IMG/VR virus record: IMGVR_UViG_3300042467_001002
Coordinates: 1 to 38,224 of that record
DNA length: 38,224 nucleotides
Source of the DNA: a virus
Direction: 5' to 3' (one strand)
In this document: in pieces, positions 7,343 to 14,861 of the stretch
How positions within the stretch are numbered: the stretch's first letter is position 1
Layout of the letters: every line of letters begins with the position of its first letter
Program-made: the position numbers and the translations under genes
The notes under the pieces: generated by a model
What the model was told of the DNA's origin: nothing
Seen by the model: only the letters and a program-made list of their open reading frames with translations
The model's database searches: none

Positions 7343-7990
7343 ATGTCCAATATCACAGCGTTCGCAAAAGCAGGATTGCCTGCGGTAACTTCCCTGTCCA
7401 CCGCCCTTCGCAGCATCGAAGTGGATGTCGGCCCTGTCGGGTCGGCCATCCTCAAGATGGACAAGACGGGTCATTGGGTTTTTGGCGCGGATCAAACCGA
7501 AGCTGAAGCCGATAGCAAGTGGGCAGTCAACCCTTTCTCGTTCGTCCACGGCTTCATTGCCTGGGGCGACGGCGAGGTGCTCGGCGAGAAGATGGTGTCG
7601 GTGTCACAGCCGCTGCCTGAGCTCGACCCGGCGCCGCCGCAGAGCAAGAAGGGCTGGGAAACGCAGGTTGGCATGAGCTTGAAGTGCATCTCGGGTGAGG
7701 ACGCGGGCCTTGAGGCTCGCTACAGCACCACGTCGGTGGGCGGCAAGCGTGCCGTGCAGGCCTTGGCAGCAGCCATCGCCGCGCAGGTCGAGCGTGACCA
7801 GAGCAAGCCGGTGCCAGTCGTGCATCTGAAGAAGGAGCACTACCAGCACAAGAGCTATGGCCGCATCTACACGCCAGTCTTTGAGATTGTCGAGTGGGTG
7901 TCCATGGAAGGAGAGGCTACGAGCGAGCCTGAAGGTGGCGATGACACGCCGCCGCCAGCCGCTGCGGCCCGTCGGCGTCGCGCTGCGTAA
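7343..7990 (+). CDS. Replication-block protein, possible ssDNA-binding protein
   Basis: 215 aa, ATG preceded by AGGAG, 10 bases after the nuclease gene. The middle is beta-rich (GSAILKMDKTGHWVFGAD, FVHGFIAWGDGEVLGEK), and the C-terminus is acidic and then Pro/Ala/Arg-rich (after residue 195, ending AAAARRRRAA). Proteins of this type recur directly after DUF2800 genes and before polA in phages. In Firmicutes phages that slot holds DUF2815, which binds ssDNA. An SSB-like role is therefore an inference from position and from the beta-core-plus-flexible-tail design; no OB-fold motif can be proven by eye. Confidence 0.55.
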   Translation: MSNITAFAKAGLPAVTSLSTALRSIEVDVGPVGSAILKMDKTGHWVFGADQTEAEADSKWAVNPFSFVHGFIAWGDGEVLGEKMVSVSQPLPELDPAPPQSKKGWETQVGMSLKCISGEDAGLEARYSTTSVGGKRAVQALAAAIAAQVERDQSKPVPVVHLKKEHYQHKSYGRIYTPVFEIVEWVSMEGEATSEPEGGDDTPPPAAAARRRRAA

Positions 7991-8025
7991 AAGGAGCGGG
8001 GGCGCCTGCGGCCCCCGATCTTTCT
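7990..8025 (+). promoter_or_regulatory. GC hairpin between Shine-Dalgarno and polA start codon
   Basis: AAAGGAG (7990-7996) is directly followed by an all-GC 7-bp stem, 7997-8003 paired with 8011-8017, with a 7-base loop, and then 8 bases to the polA ATG at 8026. The linear Shine-Dalgarno-to-ATG gap of 29 bases is too long for initiation, but folding of the stem reduces the effective distance to about 8 bases, as described for T4 gene 38. The hairpin followed by ATCTTTCT could instead act as a weak terminator. Confidence 0.5.
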
Positions 8026-9981
8026 ATGGCAATACTTTGGTTAGACTTTGAGACCCGCAGCCGGTGTGACCTACCGTCAGCCGGCGCGTACAACTACGCC
8101 AAGCACCCGAGCACCGAAGTGCTCTGCATGTCCTACGCCTTTGACGATGGCGAGGTTGAGACGTGGTTGCCCAAGTACCCGTTCCCCGAGCGCATCGCTA
8201 ACTTCAAGGGCCAGATTCGCGCGCATAACGCAGCGTTTGAGCGGCTCATCTTTTGGCATGTGCTCGACATCCCGTTCGCGCTGGAGCAGTTCTACTGTAC
8301 GTCTGCACAGGCACGGGCCAACTGCCTGCCTGGCAGCCTTGAGGACATAGGCCGCGCGCTTTCGTCCAAGATGAAGAAGGACTACCGAGGCTCGCAGTTG
8401 ATCCGGCAACTGTCTATCCCGCGTGCCGATGGGACGTTCAACAACGACCCCGAGCTCATGGCCGAGATGATCGCCTACTGCGAGCAGGACGTGCGCGTCA
8501 TGCGCGAGATCAGCAAGGCCATGCGTAGCCTATCGGATACAGAGCTCGCCGATTACCACGTCAACGAGCGCGTCAACGATCGCGGCGTCGGCGTCGATGT
8601 GCCGCTCTGCGAGGCGGCGATCCGTCACGCGGAATCTGAATTACAGGACATCGAGCGCTTGGTATGCGAAATCACGCATAACGAGATTACGACCGTGCGC
8701 AGCCCCAAGATGCGCGAGTGGGTGCTCGCCCGCGTCGGGCCTGAAGCCAAGAAGCTGATGACCGTCTACAAAGACGGCGCGGCAAAGTTTAGTATTGACA
8801 AGACCGTGCGGGCCAACCTGCTCGCCATGGACAACCCCGATGAGCTCCCACCTGACGTGGCTGACGTTGTGCAGTGCGCGGATGACCTGTGGGCGTCGTC
8901 GGTCGCTAAGTTCAGCCGCTTGAAGCAGCTAGCCGGGGAGGACAGCCGTGTCCGTGGAGCCTTTATATTTGCTGGTGGAAGTGCCACCGGACGCGCATCT
9001 AGCTACGGCGCCCAAGTCCATAACTTTACGCGTAAGTGCAGTGCCGAGCCTGACGCAACCCGTCAAGCCTTGGTGCGAGGTCACAGTATCGTGCCCCGAT
9101 ACGGCAAACGCGTTACGGACGTTCTCAAGGGGATGCTGCGGCCCGCTCTCGTTCCCAAGCGAGACCATGTTCTCGTCGTGGCCGACTGGGCAGCGATAGA
9201 AGCCCGCGCGACGCCGTGGCTCTCCGCTGACCCGCTCGCCGAGCCCGTGCTCGATGTGTTCCGCGCAGGCGGGGACATTTACAAGCGTGAAGCGGCGGGT
9301 ATCTACAACACCACACCCGAGGCCGTGACGGGCGACCAGCGCCAAATCGGCAAGGTCGCCATCCTGTCGCTTGGCTTTGCGGGCGGCGTCGGTGCGTTCA
9401 GCGCCATGGGCCGCGCTTACGGCGTGCACATGAACGAGCACGAAGCGCAGCGCATCGTAGACCGTTGGCGCCGGGCAAACCCGTGGGCCGTGCGCTACTG
9501 GCAGAAGCTGGAGGACGCCTACACCCGCGCCATGCGAAATGTCAACCACGAATTCATTGTTGGCCGCGTGGCGTATATGTTTGACGGTCAGCATCTTTGG
9601 TACGCGCTGCCGTCAGGGCGCGTGCTATGTTACCCGTTCGCCCGTCTGGAGTCGGACGGTGTGAGCTATCTCAAGGCAGCATGGAAGCCTGCGCAGGACG
9701 CTAAAGAGTGGCCCCGCGCACGGTTATGGAAGGGGCTTGCCTGCGAGAACATCACACAGGCCACGGCCAATGATTTGTTGCGCCATAGCCTGCGCGAGCT
9801 GGATCGCATGGGGTTTGACGTTGTGCTGCATGTGCACGACGAAATCGTTATTGAGTGTGCGAGCGAGGCGGCAGAGTTCGTCGCCGAGCATTTGCATGAG
9901 GTTATGTGCACCACGCCTGATTGGGCTCAGGGCTTCCCGCTCAACGCCGAAGTCAAGGTGATGGAACGGTATGGTAAGTAA
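8026..9981 (+). CDS. polA: Family A DNA polymerase with 3'-5' exonuclease domain
   Basis: 651 aa. The proofreading exonuclease is at the N-terminus: LDFETRS (D7, E9), AHNAAFER (66-73) and YCEQDV (Y151, D155). The polymerase domain shows motif A VVADWAAIEAR (D387), motif B RQIGKVAILSLGF (R439, K443) and motif C HVHDEIVIE (H604, D605, E606). The residue at the position of E. coli Phe762 is Leu447. There is no 5'-3' exonuclease domain, as usual for phage replicative PolA. It sits between the nuclease/SSB-like genes and the primase-helicase and is surely the replicative polymerase. Its start has an unusual hairpin-bearing leader (7990-8025), and a hairpin follows its stop. Confidence 0.95.
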   Translation: MAILWLDFETRSRCDLPSAGAYNYAKHPSTEVLCMSYAFDDGEVETWLPKYPFPERIANFKGQIRAHNAAFERLIFWHVLDIPFALEQFYCTSAQARANCLPGSLEDIGRALSSKMKKDYRGSQLIRQLSIPRADGTFNNDPELMAEMIAYCEQDVRVMREISKAMRSLSDTELADYHVNERVNDRGVGVDVPLCEAAIRHAESELQDIERLVCEITHNEITTVRSPKMREWVLARVGPEAKKLMTVYKDGAAKFSIDKTVRANLLAMDNPDELPPDVADVVQCADDLWASSVAKFSRLKQLAGEDSRVRGAFIFAGGSATGRASSYGAQVHNFTRKCSAEPDATRQALVRGHSIVPRYGKRVTDVLKGMLRPALVPKRDHVLVVADWAAIEARATPWLSADPLAEPVLDVFRAGGDIYKREAAGIYNTTPEAVTGDQRQIGKVAILSLGFAGGVGAFSAMGRAYGVHMNEHEAQRIVDRWRRANPWAVRYWQKLEDAYTRAMRNVNHEFIVGRVAYMFDGQHLWYALPSGRVLCYPFARLESDGVSYLKAAWKPAQDAKEWPRARLWKGLACENITQATANDLLRHSLRELDRMGFDVVLHVHDEIVIECASEAAEFVAEHLHEVMCTTPDWAQGFPLNAEVKVMERYGK

Positions 9982-9983
9982 AA

Positions 9984-10008
9984 AAGCCCGGCGGGTTAGG
10001 CCGGGCTT
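9984..10008. terminator. Hairpin after polA, possible bidirectional terminator
   Basis: A perfect 9-bp stem, 9984-9992 paired with 10000-10008, encloses a 7-base loop, immediately after the polA stop. A run of A precedes it, which gives a U run only on the minus-strand transcript; the plus-strand side has only two T within the stem. It may reduce polA-to-primase read-through or stabilise the polA mRNA 3' end. Confidence 0.55.
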
Positions 10009-10032
10009 AAACACAGGACTGGAGATGTCACG

Positions 10033-12327
10033 ATGAAGTTCGCTGAATATATTAACAGTATCGCTCCCGAAGGGGAAACAATTTTATTCGTCCGTCAGGT
10101 GCCGATCGTCCGCAACGGCGAGCCTCTCATGCACAAGGACGGCACGCCGCGCTACACCTGGCCTGCGGGCCTCTACGGCAAGTACATGCGCAACCCGAAG
10201 GGCGCGTGGTACGCCAACACGGGCTGCTTCATCCTTGACCGCCTGACGGACAAAGTGTCGGCGTCGGCGCCTAACTGCGAGCGCGTGGCGTTCATGGTGC
10301 TGGATGACATCGGCACTAAGAGCAAGACGCCGCCCATCGAGCCAACGTGGAAGCTAGAGACCAGCCCCGGCAACTTCCAGTGGGGCTACACCTTTGGGCT
10401 TGACGATCAGCCGACCAAGGGCGAGTTCAGCGCGGCGATCAAGGCCATGGCCGAGGCGGGCTACACTGACCCCGGCGCGGTGAATCCGGTGCGTAATTTC
10501 CGCATCGAGGGCAGCGTTAACTTGAAGGAAGGCCGCGACAACTTCGCCGCCGTGCTGACTGAGTTCCACCCCGAGCGCGAGTTCTCTTTAACGCAGATCG
10601 TTAAAGCCTGCGGCGTCACGCCGGGCGAGGTCGATACGGCCTGTATCCACGGCATCGCCATCGAAGATGACGGCCTCGACAACGTGCTGGAGTGGATACA
10701 GGAGCGCGGCCTACTGCTCGCCAAGGCCAACCCCGAGGGCTGGTACGGCGTCGTCTGCCCGAACCACGCCGAGCACACCACAGCCGACGCGCAGGGGCGG
10801 TATCACCCCGTCACGCGCAGCTATACTTGCTTCCACGGGCATTGCAGCGACTGGAATAGTGAGAAGTTCCTACGCTGGGTCGAGGCCGAGGGTGGCCCCA
10901 AGACGGGCTACGGCCTGCGCGATGACCTGCTGGCTAAGAAGATGGAGGCTGCTTTGTCGAAGATCACACCGACCGAAGAATACCCAGACGAAGCCGCCGA
11001 GGTCATCAAAGAGGTCGAGCGCCGTGAGTTGGGGCGTGTAGAGAAATCCAAGTGGTACGAGCGTTTTGCTTACGTTGTGAGCGACGATGCTTATTTTGAC
11101 TTAGCCGAGCGCCATGAGATCGCCCGCACGTCGTTTAACGCCCTGTTCCGCCATGTGACGTGCCACAGCATCCACAACAACCGCCGCATCGAGGCGTCGG
11201 TCTGTTACGACGAGAACCGTCAGGCCATGGGCGCGCATGTGCTCGCAGGCGTCACGTTCGCAGCCGGCGAGTCCATCCTCGTTAGCCGTAACGGTGTCGT
11301 CTACGGCAACCGCTGGCGCGACGCTCGACCTACTGTCAGTGCAGGCGATGTCGGGCCATGGCTCGCCCACGCCGAGCGCATGATCCCAGACCCCGCCGAG
11401 CGCGAGCATGTGCTCGATGTGATGGCCTACAAGCGCCAGCACGCCAACCAAAAGATCAACCATGCCGTATTGCACGCCGGCAAGCCTGGCAGTGGTAAGG
11501 ACACGCTCTGGGCGCCGTTCTTCTGGTCTATCGGCGGCGATCAGCGCGTCAACGTCACCACGGTACGCAACGAGGAGCTCAACAGCCAGTGGGGCTACGC
11601 GCTGGAGTCTGAGGTCATCGTCATCAACGAGCTGCGACAGGCCGAGGCGCGAGACCGTCGGGCGCTTGAAAACAGCCTCAAGCCCATCATTGCTGCGCCG
11701 CCCGAGCTGCTCACGGTCAACCGTAAGGGCTTACACCCTTACGAGGCGCTCAACCGCGTACTGGTGGTGTCGTTTAGCAACGAGCGCGCTGCGATCAGCT
11801 TGCCGAGTGATGACCGGCGCTGGTTCGTCGTCTGGTCAGACGCCGATCGTATGCCGCCTGCCGAGGCGCGCGCGCTCTGGAGCTGGTACTACGCGGGCGG
11901 CTTCCAAGCCGTCGCCGCGTGGCTCGATGCCCGCGACGTATCGGCCTTCAACCCTGGCGCCGCGCCGCCGATGACCGAGGCCAAGCTCATTATGATCGAG
12001 TCGGCCATGAGTACCGCCGAGTCGTTCCTCGTCGAAATGATCCGCACGCGGCAGGGCGACTTTGCGCGCGGCGTCATCGCCTCGCCCTTCTACTCCATTT
12101 GCGACCGTCTGCAAGGCCTCGCGCCGTCTGGCGTCAAGGTCGTACAGGCGGCGCTCATGCACGCGTTGCGTGATGCGGGTTGGGTCGATTGCGGGCGCTT
12201 GCACTCGCGCGAGTTCCCAACCAAGAAGCACGTGTTTGCTCACCCGCAGTTTGCGAGCCTCGGCAAGTCAGAGCTGCGACGGATGGCCGAAGGCCTAGAG
12301 CCCGTGCTGTCAGTGGTCGGAAAATAG
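10033..12327 (+). CDS. Bifunctional primase-helicase (prim-pol plus SF3/D5-like helicase)
   Basis: 764 aa. The N-terminal third looks like an archaeo-eukaryotic-type primase (RepB/prim-pol): FMVLDDIGTK (D91, D92) and NFRIEGSVNLK (about 155-165). A zinc-finger-like set follows: C242 and H245, then C266 and C271 in TCFHGHC. The C-terminal half is a superfamily 3 AAA+ helicase: Walker A HAGKPGSGKDTLW (481-493), Walker B VIVINE (528-533), sensor VVSFSNE (578-584) and an arginine-finger-like DDRRWF (593-598), matching the DUF5906/D5 group. It would open the origin, unwind and prime. GGAG precedes the ATG. It is the last rightward replication gene and converges with the leftward early block. Confidence 0.88.
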   Translation: MKFAEYINSIAPEGETILFVRQVPIVRNGEPLMHKDGTPRYTWPAGLYGKYMRNPKGAWYANTGCFILDRLTDKVSASAPNCERVAFMVLDDIGTKSKTPPIEPTWKLETSPGNFQWGYTFGLDDQPTKGEFSAAIKAMAEAGYTDPGAVNPVRNFRIEGSVNLKEGRDNFAAVLTEFHPEREFSLTQIVKACGVTPGEVDTACIHGIAIEDDGLDNVLEWIQERGLLLAKANPEGWYGVVCPNHAEHTTADAQGRYHPVTRSYTCFHGHCSDWNSEKFLRWVEAEGGPKTGYGLRDDLLAKKMEAALSKITPTEEYPDEAAEVIKEVERRELGRVEKSKWYERFAYVVSDDAYFDLAERHEIARTSFNALFRHVTCHSIHNNRRIEASVCYDENRQAMGAHVLAGVTFAAGESILVSRNGVVYGNRWRDARPTVSAGDVGPWLAHAERMIPDPAEREHVLDVMAYKRQHANQKINHAVLHAGKPGSGKDTLWAPFFWSIGGDQRVNVTTVRNEELNSQWGYALESEVIVINELRQAEARDRRALENSLKPIIAAPPELLTVNRKGLHPYEALNRVLVVSFSNERAAISLPSDDRRWFVVWSDADRMPPAEARALWSWYYAGGFQAVAAWLDARDVSAFNPGAAPPMTEAKLIMIESAMSTAESFLVEMIRTRQGDFARGVIASPFYSICDRLQGLAPSGVKVVQAALMHALRDAGWVDCGRLHSREFPTKKHVFAHPQFASLGKSELRRMAEGLEPVLSVVGK

Positions 12328-12331
12328 CCAG

Positions 12332-12535
12332 TCAATCAGCACGGCGGCGGCGATAGTCAAGAGTAAGTAGATCACGCTGTTTTGCCTTTAGTTGATTGTA
12401 GCGGGCGCGTACTGTGGCCCGCGCGGTGAGCGGCGGCGGTCGGTTCCAGCAAGGCCGGCGCGCATCCTTGCGCGCAAGGTCGATCCATCGACCCAGCCGT
12501 CGTCTCCACCACTCAGTGACTGTTAGCCGTGCCAT
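12332..12535 (-). CDS. Small basic protein, unknown function
   Basis: 67 aa, very rich in Arg and Trp at the N-terminus (TEWWRRRLGRWIDLARKD), with a central proline-rich turn and a basic tail (DYRRRRAD). It is the last gene of the leftward early chain. Its ATG lies inside the end of the upstream gene (23-base overlap), and its stop is 4 bases from the convergent primase gene. I do not recognise a family; nucleic-acid binding is plausible from charge alone. Confidence 0.5.
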   Translation of the reverse strand: MARLTVTEWWRRRLGRWIDLARKDARRPCWNRPPPLTARATVRARYNQLKAKQRDLLTLDYRRRRAD

Positions 12536-12707
12536 CGTTCACGCGCTCCAGCGCGCGCCGTGCGATGGCGTGCGCGTCCTCGCAACGGTCGCGGCTCATG
12601 TTGGCGATGCTATGCAGCGCCGCTTCATAGTGCAGCAGCTTATACACGGCCTCGGTGTAGAGCTTGACTACACGCGAGAGCTCGTCACGGTCTACGGGCG
12701 CGCTCAT
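12513..12707 (-). CDS. Small helical protein, unknown function
   Basis: 64 aa, ATG overlapping the TGA of the DUF3310 gene (ATGA). The sequence is predicted wholly helical, with hydrophobic positions spaced for a helical hairpin (ELSRVVKLYTEAVYKLLHYE and CEDAHAIARRALERV). No motif is recognised. The coupling to its neighbours supports a real gene. Confidence 0.55.
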   Translation of the reverse strand: MSAPVDRDELSRVVKLYTEAVYKLLHYEAALHSIANMSRDRCEDAHAIARRALERVNDGTANSH

Positions 12708-13126
12708 GGGTCGATCTCTTGTATCAGTCGGTCGATGAACCAGCGCGCCTTTTTATACTCCTCGGCTCGCGCGGCGTCGTGGTCGCCGTTCTTATGCCCG
12801 ACGCGGCTTAGGTACTTGAGCGCCGACAGGCGCAAGTAACCCTCGAACTCCTCGGGCGTACTCTTAGCGCGCATATAGTCGATGGTCTCGATGCCGCCGA
12901 CCTTGTAGTGGTCGGGCTCGATGGCGTCGCCTACTGCGGGCGCGTGCTCAGGCGTACTGTGGCCCGCGTCGTACTCGCCCAGGATGGCACGCATCTCGTC
13001 CGTACTGAGCGTGCAGCGCGCGCGCTCAGGCGTTCGGTACATGGTCTCAGGGTCAATGGGCGGGTCAGGCGGTCGGCCTATGTCGCGCTCGAACTCGATA
13101 GCTTCTAACGTCGTCAAGTTGTGCAT
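12704..13126 (-). CDS. DUF3310 (SaV-like) protein
   Basis: 140 aa from the ATG at 13126, chosen because GAGGG lies 8 bases upstream; the frame extends further but overlaps another gene. The C-terminal half is a typical DUF3310 domain: IEPDHYKVGGIETIDYM, then TPEEFEGYLRLSALKYLSRVG, and KKARWFIDRLI at the end. The N-terminal 65 residues are a variable, proline-rich extension. DUF3310 is frequent in phage early or nucleotide-metabolism regions and is sometimes annotated as a nucleotide kinase-like protein, but no catalytic motif is established. Confidence 0.8.
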   Translation of the reverse strand: MHNLTTLEAIEFERDIGRPPDPPIDPETMYRTPERARCTLSTDEMRAILGEYDAGHSTPEHAPAVGDAIEPDHYKVGGIETIDYMRAKSTPEEFEGYLRLSALKYLSRVGHKNGDHDAARAEEYKKARWFIDRLIQEIDP

Positions 13127-13137
13127 ACTGTTACCCT

Positions 13138-13260
13138 CTACCAATAGTCGCCACCCCAGCGCCGACGTGAGCACGCCCAGTTGGGCGGCGGCACGCGGCG
13201 CCAGTCGTAGTCGTGTACGGCGCGCAGCCGGCGCCATACGCCGCGCAGCCAACGGATCAT
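13138..13260 (-). CDS. 40-aa Arg/Trp-rich small protein
   Basis: The ATG at 13260 overlaps the TGA of the preceding gene (ATGA), and the TAG at 13138 is followed 11 bases later by the DUF3310 start. The translation begins MIRWLRGVWRRLRAVHDYDW and ends in RRRWGGDYW: 10 Arg and 6 Trp in 40 residues, with a single Cys. It fills a gap that otherwise has no gene, and the coupling supports translation. Composition resembles cationic membrane-active or host-inhibitory peptides; this is speculation. Confidence 0.55.
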   Translation of the reverse strand: MIRWLRGVWRRLRAVHDYDWRRVPPPNWACSRRRWGGDYW

Positions 13261-13484
13261 ACTGCCACCGCCACATGCGGCGCGATGCGGAACGCGTCGC
13301 GGCCTAGGGGTGGCTCGGTCATGTCGCCGTCGATGTACGCCACGCGGCAGTCGCGCAGGTACTCATCAAGCGCGGCGCTGGCCTCGCCGTAGCTGTCGAA
13401 CGTCTCGGGCTCGTCGTCGATGCTCCAGACGTTTTCCCAGTGGTTGCCAATAAGGGTCAGCACCTCCCAGCGTTGCGGGCTCAT
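13257..13484 (-). CDS. Small acidic protein, unknown function
   Basis: 75 aa, ATG overlapping the TGA of the upstream gene (ATGA). It starts MSPQRWEVLTLIGNHWENVW, has a central acidic stretch (SIDDEPETFDSYGEASAALDEYL) and ends with a YIDGDMTEPPLGRDAFRI segment. I recall similar 'W.V.....W.N.W....F.t...A...l.' and 'DFRI' small proteins in many phage early regions, without a function. Confidence 0.6.
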   Translation of the reverse strand: MSPQRWEVLTLIGNHWENVWSIDDEPETFDSYGEASAALDEYLRDCRVAYIDGDMTEPPLGRDAFRIAPHVAVAV

Positions 13485-13738
13485 GCTGCACCCCCTGTGG
13501 CGCGTTCGATTGCGTCAAGTGCCGCTGCTAGCTCATGCCGGTTATCGTAGTTTTGCTGGGTGACAGCCACCAAATCGCGCAAAGCGGCGAGTAGCTCAGG
13601 CGCGGCGGCGATCAGGCGGGCGTTGGCACGGTTACGGGTTGCCGCGACGGTTTCCGGCGAGGGGTTGCCGTTCGGCGGGCCAAATACAGTCAGGCCCGCG
13701 TCACCAATGCGCCAAGGCGCGGGGGTATGGGCGCTCAT
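13481..13738 (-). CDS. Small early protein, unknown function
   Basis: 85 aa from the ATG at 13738, which overlaps the stop of the upstream gene (ATGA); the frame extends upstream, but that part lies inside the neighbour. The sequence has the HTPAPWRIGD start and NARLIAAAPELLAALRDLV centre that I recall from a widespread family of phage and prophage small proteins of unknown role. The second half is helical and ends AIERATGGAA. Confidence 0.65.
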   Translation of the reverse strand: MSAHTPAPWRIGDAGLTVFGPPNGNPSPETVAATRNRANARLIAAAPELLAALRDLVAVTQQNYDNRHELAAALDAIERATGGAA

Positions 13739-14031
13739 GCGGCCTCCGCGCGGTACGCGTGCATCATATTTTCGGCAATCTCGATCCAGTTGACATCGGC
13801 GAGGAACGCACGCGCCCATCCTTCGATGGTGCCGTTCGGCGAGGTGTCGTCTACATGGTCGCCGATAAAGTTAAGCGCGAATTCTTCAAGCTGTACGGCG
13901 AGGTCATAGGCGCTATCGCCCGCGACTTCTTGCGCCCACATGTCGCGCGGGTCGATGCCGTCGAACAATTCAAGGTTGACTTTCCATGTGGGAAAGTTTG
14001 TCCATCCGTTGTATCGGTTGTCGGTTGTCAT
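13735..14031 (-). CDS. DUF7249-like small phage protein
   Basis: 98 aa, ATG with AAGGA about 12 bases upstream. The start, NGWTNFPTWKVNLELFDG, is the hallmark 'NGWTN..TW.vnl' of a common family of small phage early proteins (I recall the number DUF7249 but could not check it). The centre is acidic and helical, and the C-terminus contains WIEIAENMM. Function is unknown. It begins a chain of coupled genes running to 12332. Confidence 0.65.
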   Translation of the reverse strand: MTTDNRYNGWTNFPTWKVNLELFDGIDPRDMWAQEVAGDSAYDLAVQLEEFALNFIGDHVDDTSPNGTIEGWARAFLADVNWIEIAENMMHAYRAEAA

Positions 14032-14070
14032 GGCGTAGTGTCCTTCAGTTTAGGTTAGTGGCTCGTCAGT

Positions 14071-14111
14071 ACGGGTCGCACCCGTAGACGTGCGGCCACG
14101 GGCGCCGCACG
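14071..14111. terminator. Two adjacent GC hairpins downstream of the clamp gene
   Basis: Stem 1 pairs 14071-14076 with 14080-14085 (6 bp, 3-base loop). Stem 2 pairs 14089-14096 with 14104-14111 (8 bp, 7-base loop) and is followed on the plus strand by TTT. They lie in the 90-base gap between the stop of the clamp gene and the start of the next leftward gene. They may attenuate transcription or protect the clamp mRNA; no U run follows on the minus strand. Confidence 0.45.
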
Positions 14112-14121
14112 TTTCGCCATG

Positions 14122-14802
14122 TTAGGCTGCGGCGGACACGGGCGCCGATGGGGACGTTTCCAGCCACGACGGATTGTCAAGCGCCGTTGCGTTGCCGTAT
14201 CGCATGGGCATGATGACGCCGATACCGCAGATAAGGTGGACACGGGCAGCGCCGCCGTCACCATCTGCGGCGCCATTGTGGGCGATGGCCGGCGAATACT
14301 TAGCACCTAACAGCTTATTGATTTTCCCGAACGTGCCAATGTATTCGGCGTCGAATTGCGAGACGATGCCCGACACCTCGAGCGGCACGACACGACGCCA
14401 GAATGGATACTGCGCATCGACCAGAGCGCCTGTCAGTTTAGTGCCGCCCGCATGGATCGCCACCGTCGGCGGATGCTTAACCGGCGTATCCGGGCGGATG
14501 GCGTCAAACGTGACGGGGTGGTGGATAATCTCAATAGTCACGTCCGCACCTTTATAGGCTGGCTTGACGGTTTCCAGCAGGTCACGCGGAATGATGTATT
14601 GGCCTGGCGTATACGGCACGTCGTCGGCCGTGCCGTCAGGCGCTATTGGAAGCGCCAACAATACGTGGCCGTCGGTTGCGACCAATACAGAATCGGACGG
14701 GCGCACATCCAGCAAGATGCTATTCAGATAATACCGCGTGTCGTTTTTACCAGCGGCCAGCAACAAAGCTTTGACGGTATTGTGGGGAATGGTGAATTTC
14801 AT
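14122..14802 (-). CDS. Beta sliding-clamp homologue lacking domain 1
   Basis: 226 aa. DTRYYLNSILLD (21-32) and VATDGHVLLALPI (41-53) match the middle domain of bacterial DnaN (E. coli DVRYYLNGML and VATDGHRLAVCSMPI); IIPRDLLETVK, LVDAQYPFWRRVVP (127-140) and VIMPMRY (197-203) match the rest of domain 2 and domain 3, up to the C-terminal MPMR. The start aligns with about residue 126 of E. coli DnaN, so domain 1 is missing, and a 23-residue Pro/Ser/Ala tail is added after MPMR. It would encircle DNA and tether a polymerase or other enzyme. With two domains per chain it would need a trimer for a six-domain ring, like PCNA or T4 gp45. AGGA precedes the ATG. Confidence 0.82.
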   Translation of the reverse strand: MKFTIPHNTVKALLLAAGKNDTRYYLNSILLDVRPSDSVLVATDGHVLLALPIAPDGTADDVPYTPGQYIIPRDLLETVKPAYKGADVTIEIIHHPVTFDAIRPDTPVKHPPTVAIHAGGTKLTGALVDAQYPFWRRVVPLEVSGIVSQFDAEYIGTFGKINKLLGAKYSPAIAHNGAADGDGGAARVHLICGIGVIMPMRYGNATALDNPSWLETSPSAPVSAAA

Positions 14803-14848
14803 GGCGATTAGTCCTATAGGTTAGTTTAGTGTATCGAACGAAATAATC

Positions 14849-14861
14849 TTACAGTCTGTAA
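14849..14861. promoter_or_regulatory. Perfect palindrome upstream of the clamp gene, operator-like
   Basis: TTACAG-T-CTGTAA is a perfect 6-1-6 inverted repeat. It lies in the 59-base gap between the clamp gene start (14802) and the end of the upstream gene (14862), about 47 bases before the ATG. Its size suits a dimeric repressor. No clear -35/-10 pair was found around it. Confidence 0.4.

Noticed and set aside
8929-9594. 221-aa minus-strand frame inside polA
   Set aside because: It lies opposite the conserved polymerase motifs and has no independent support.
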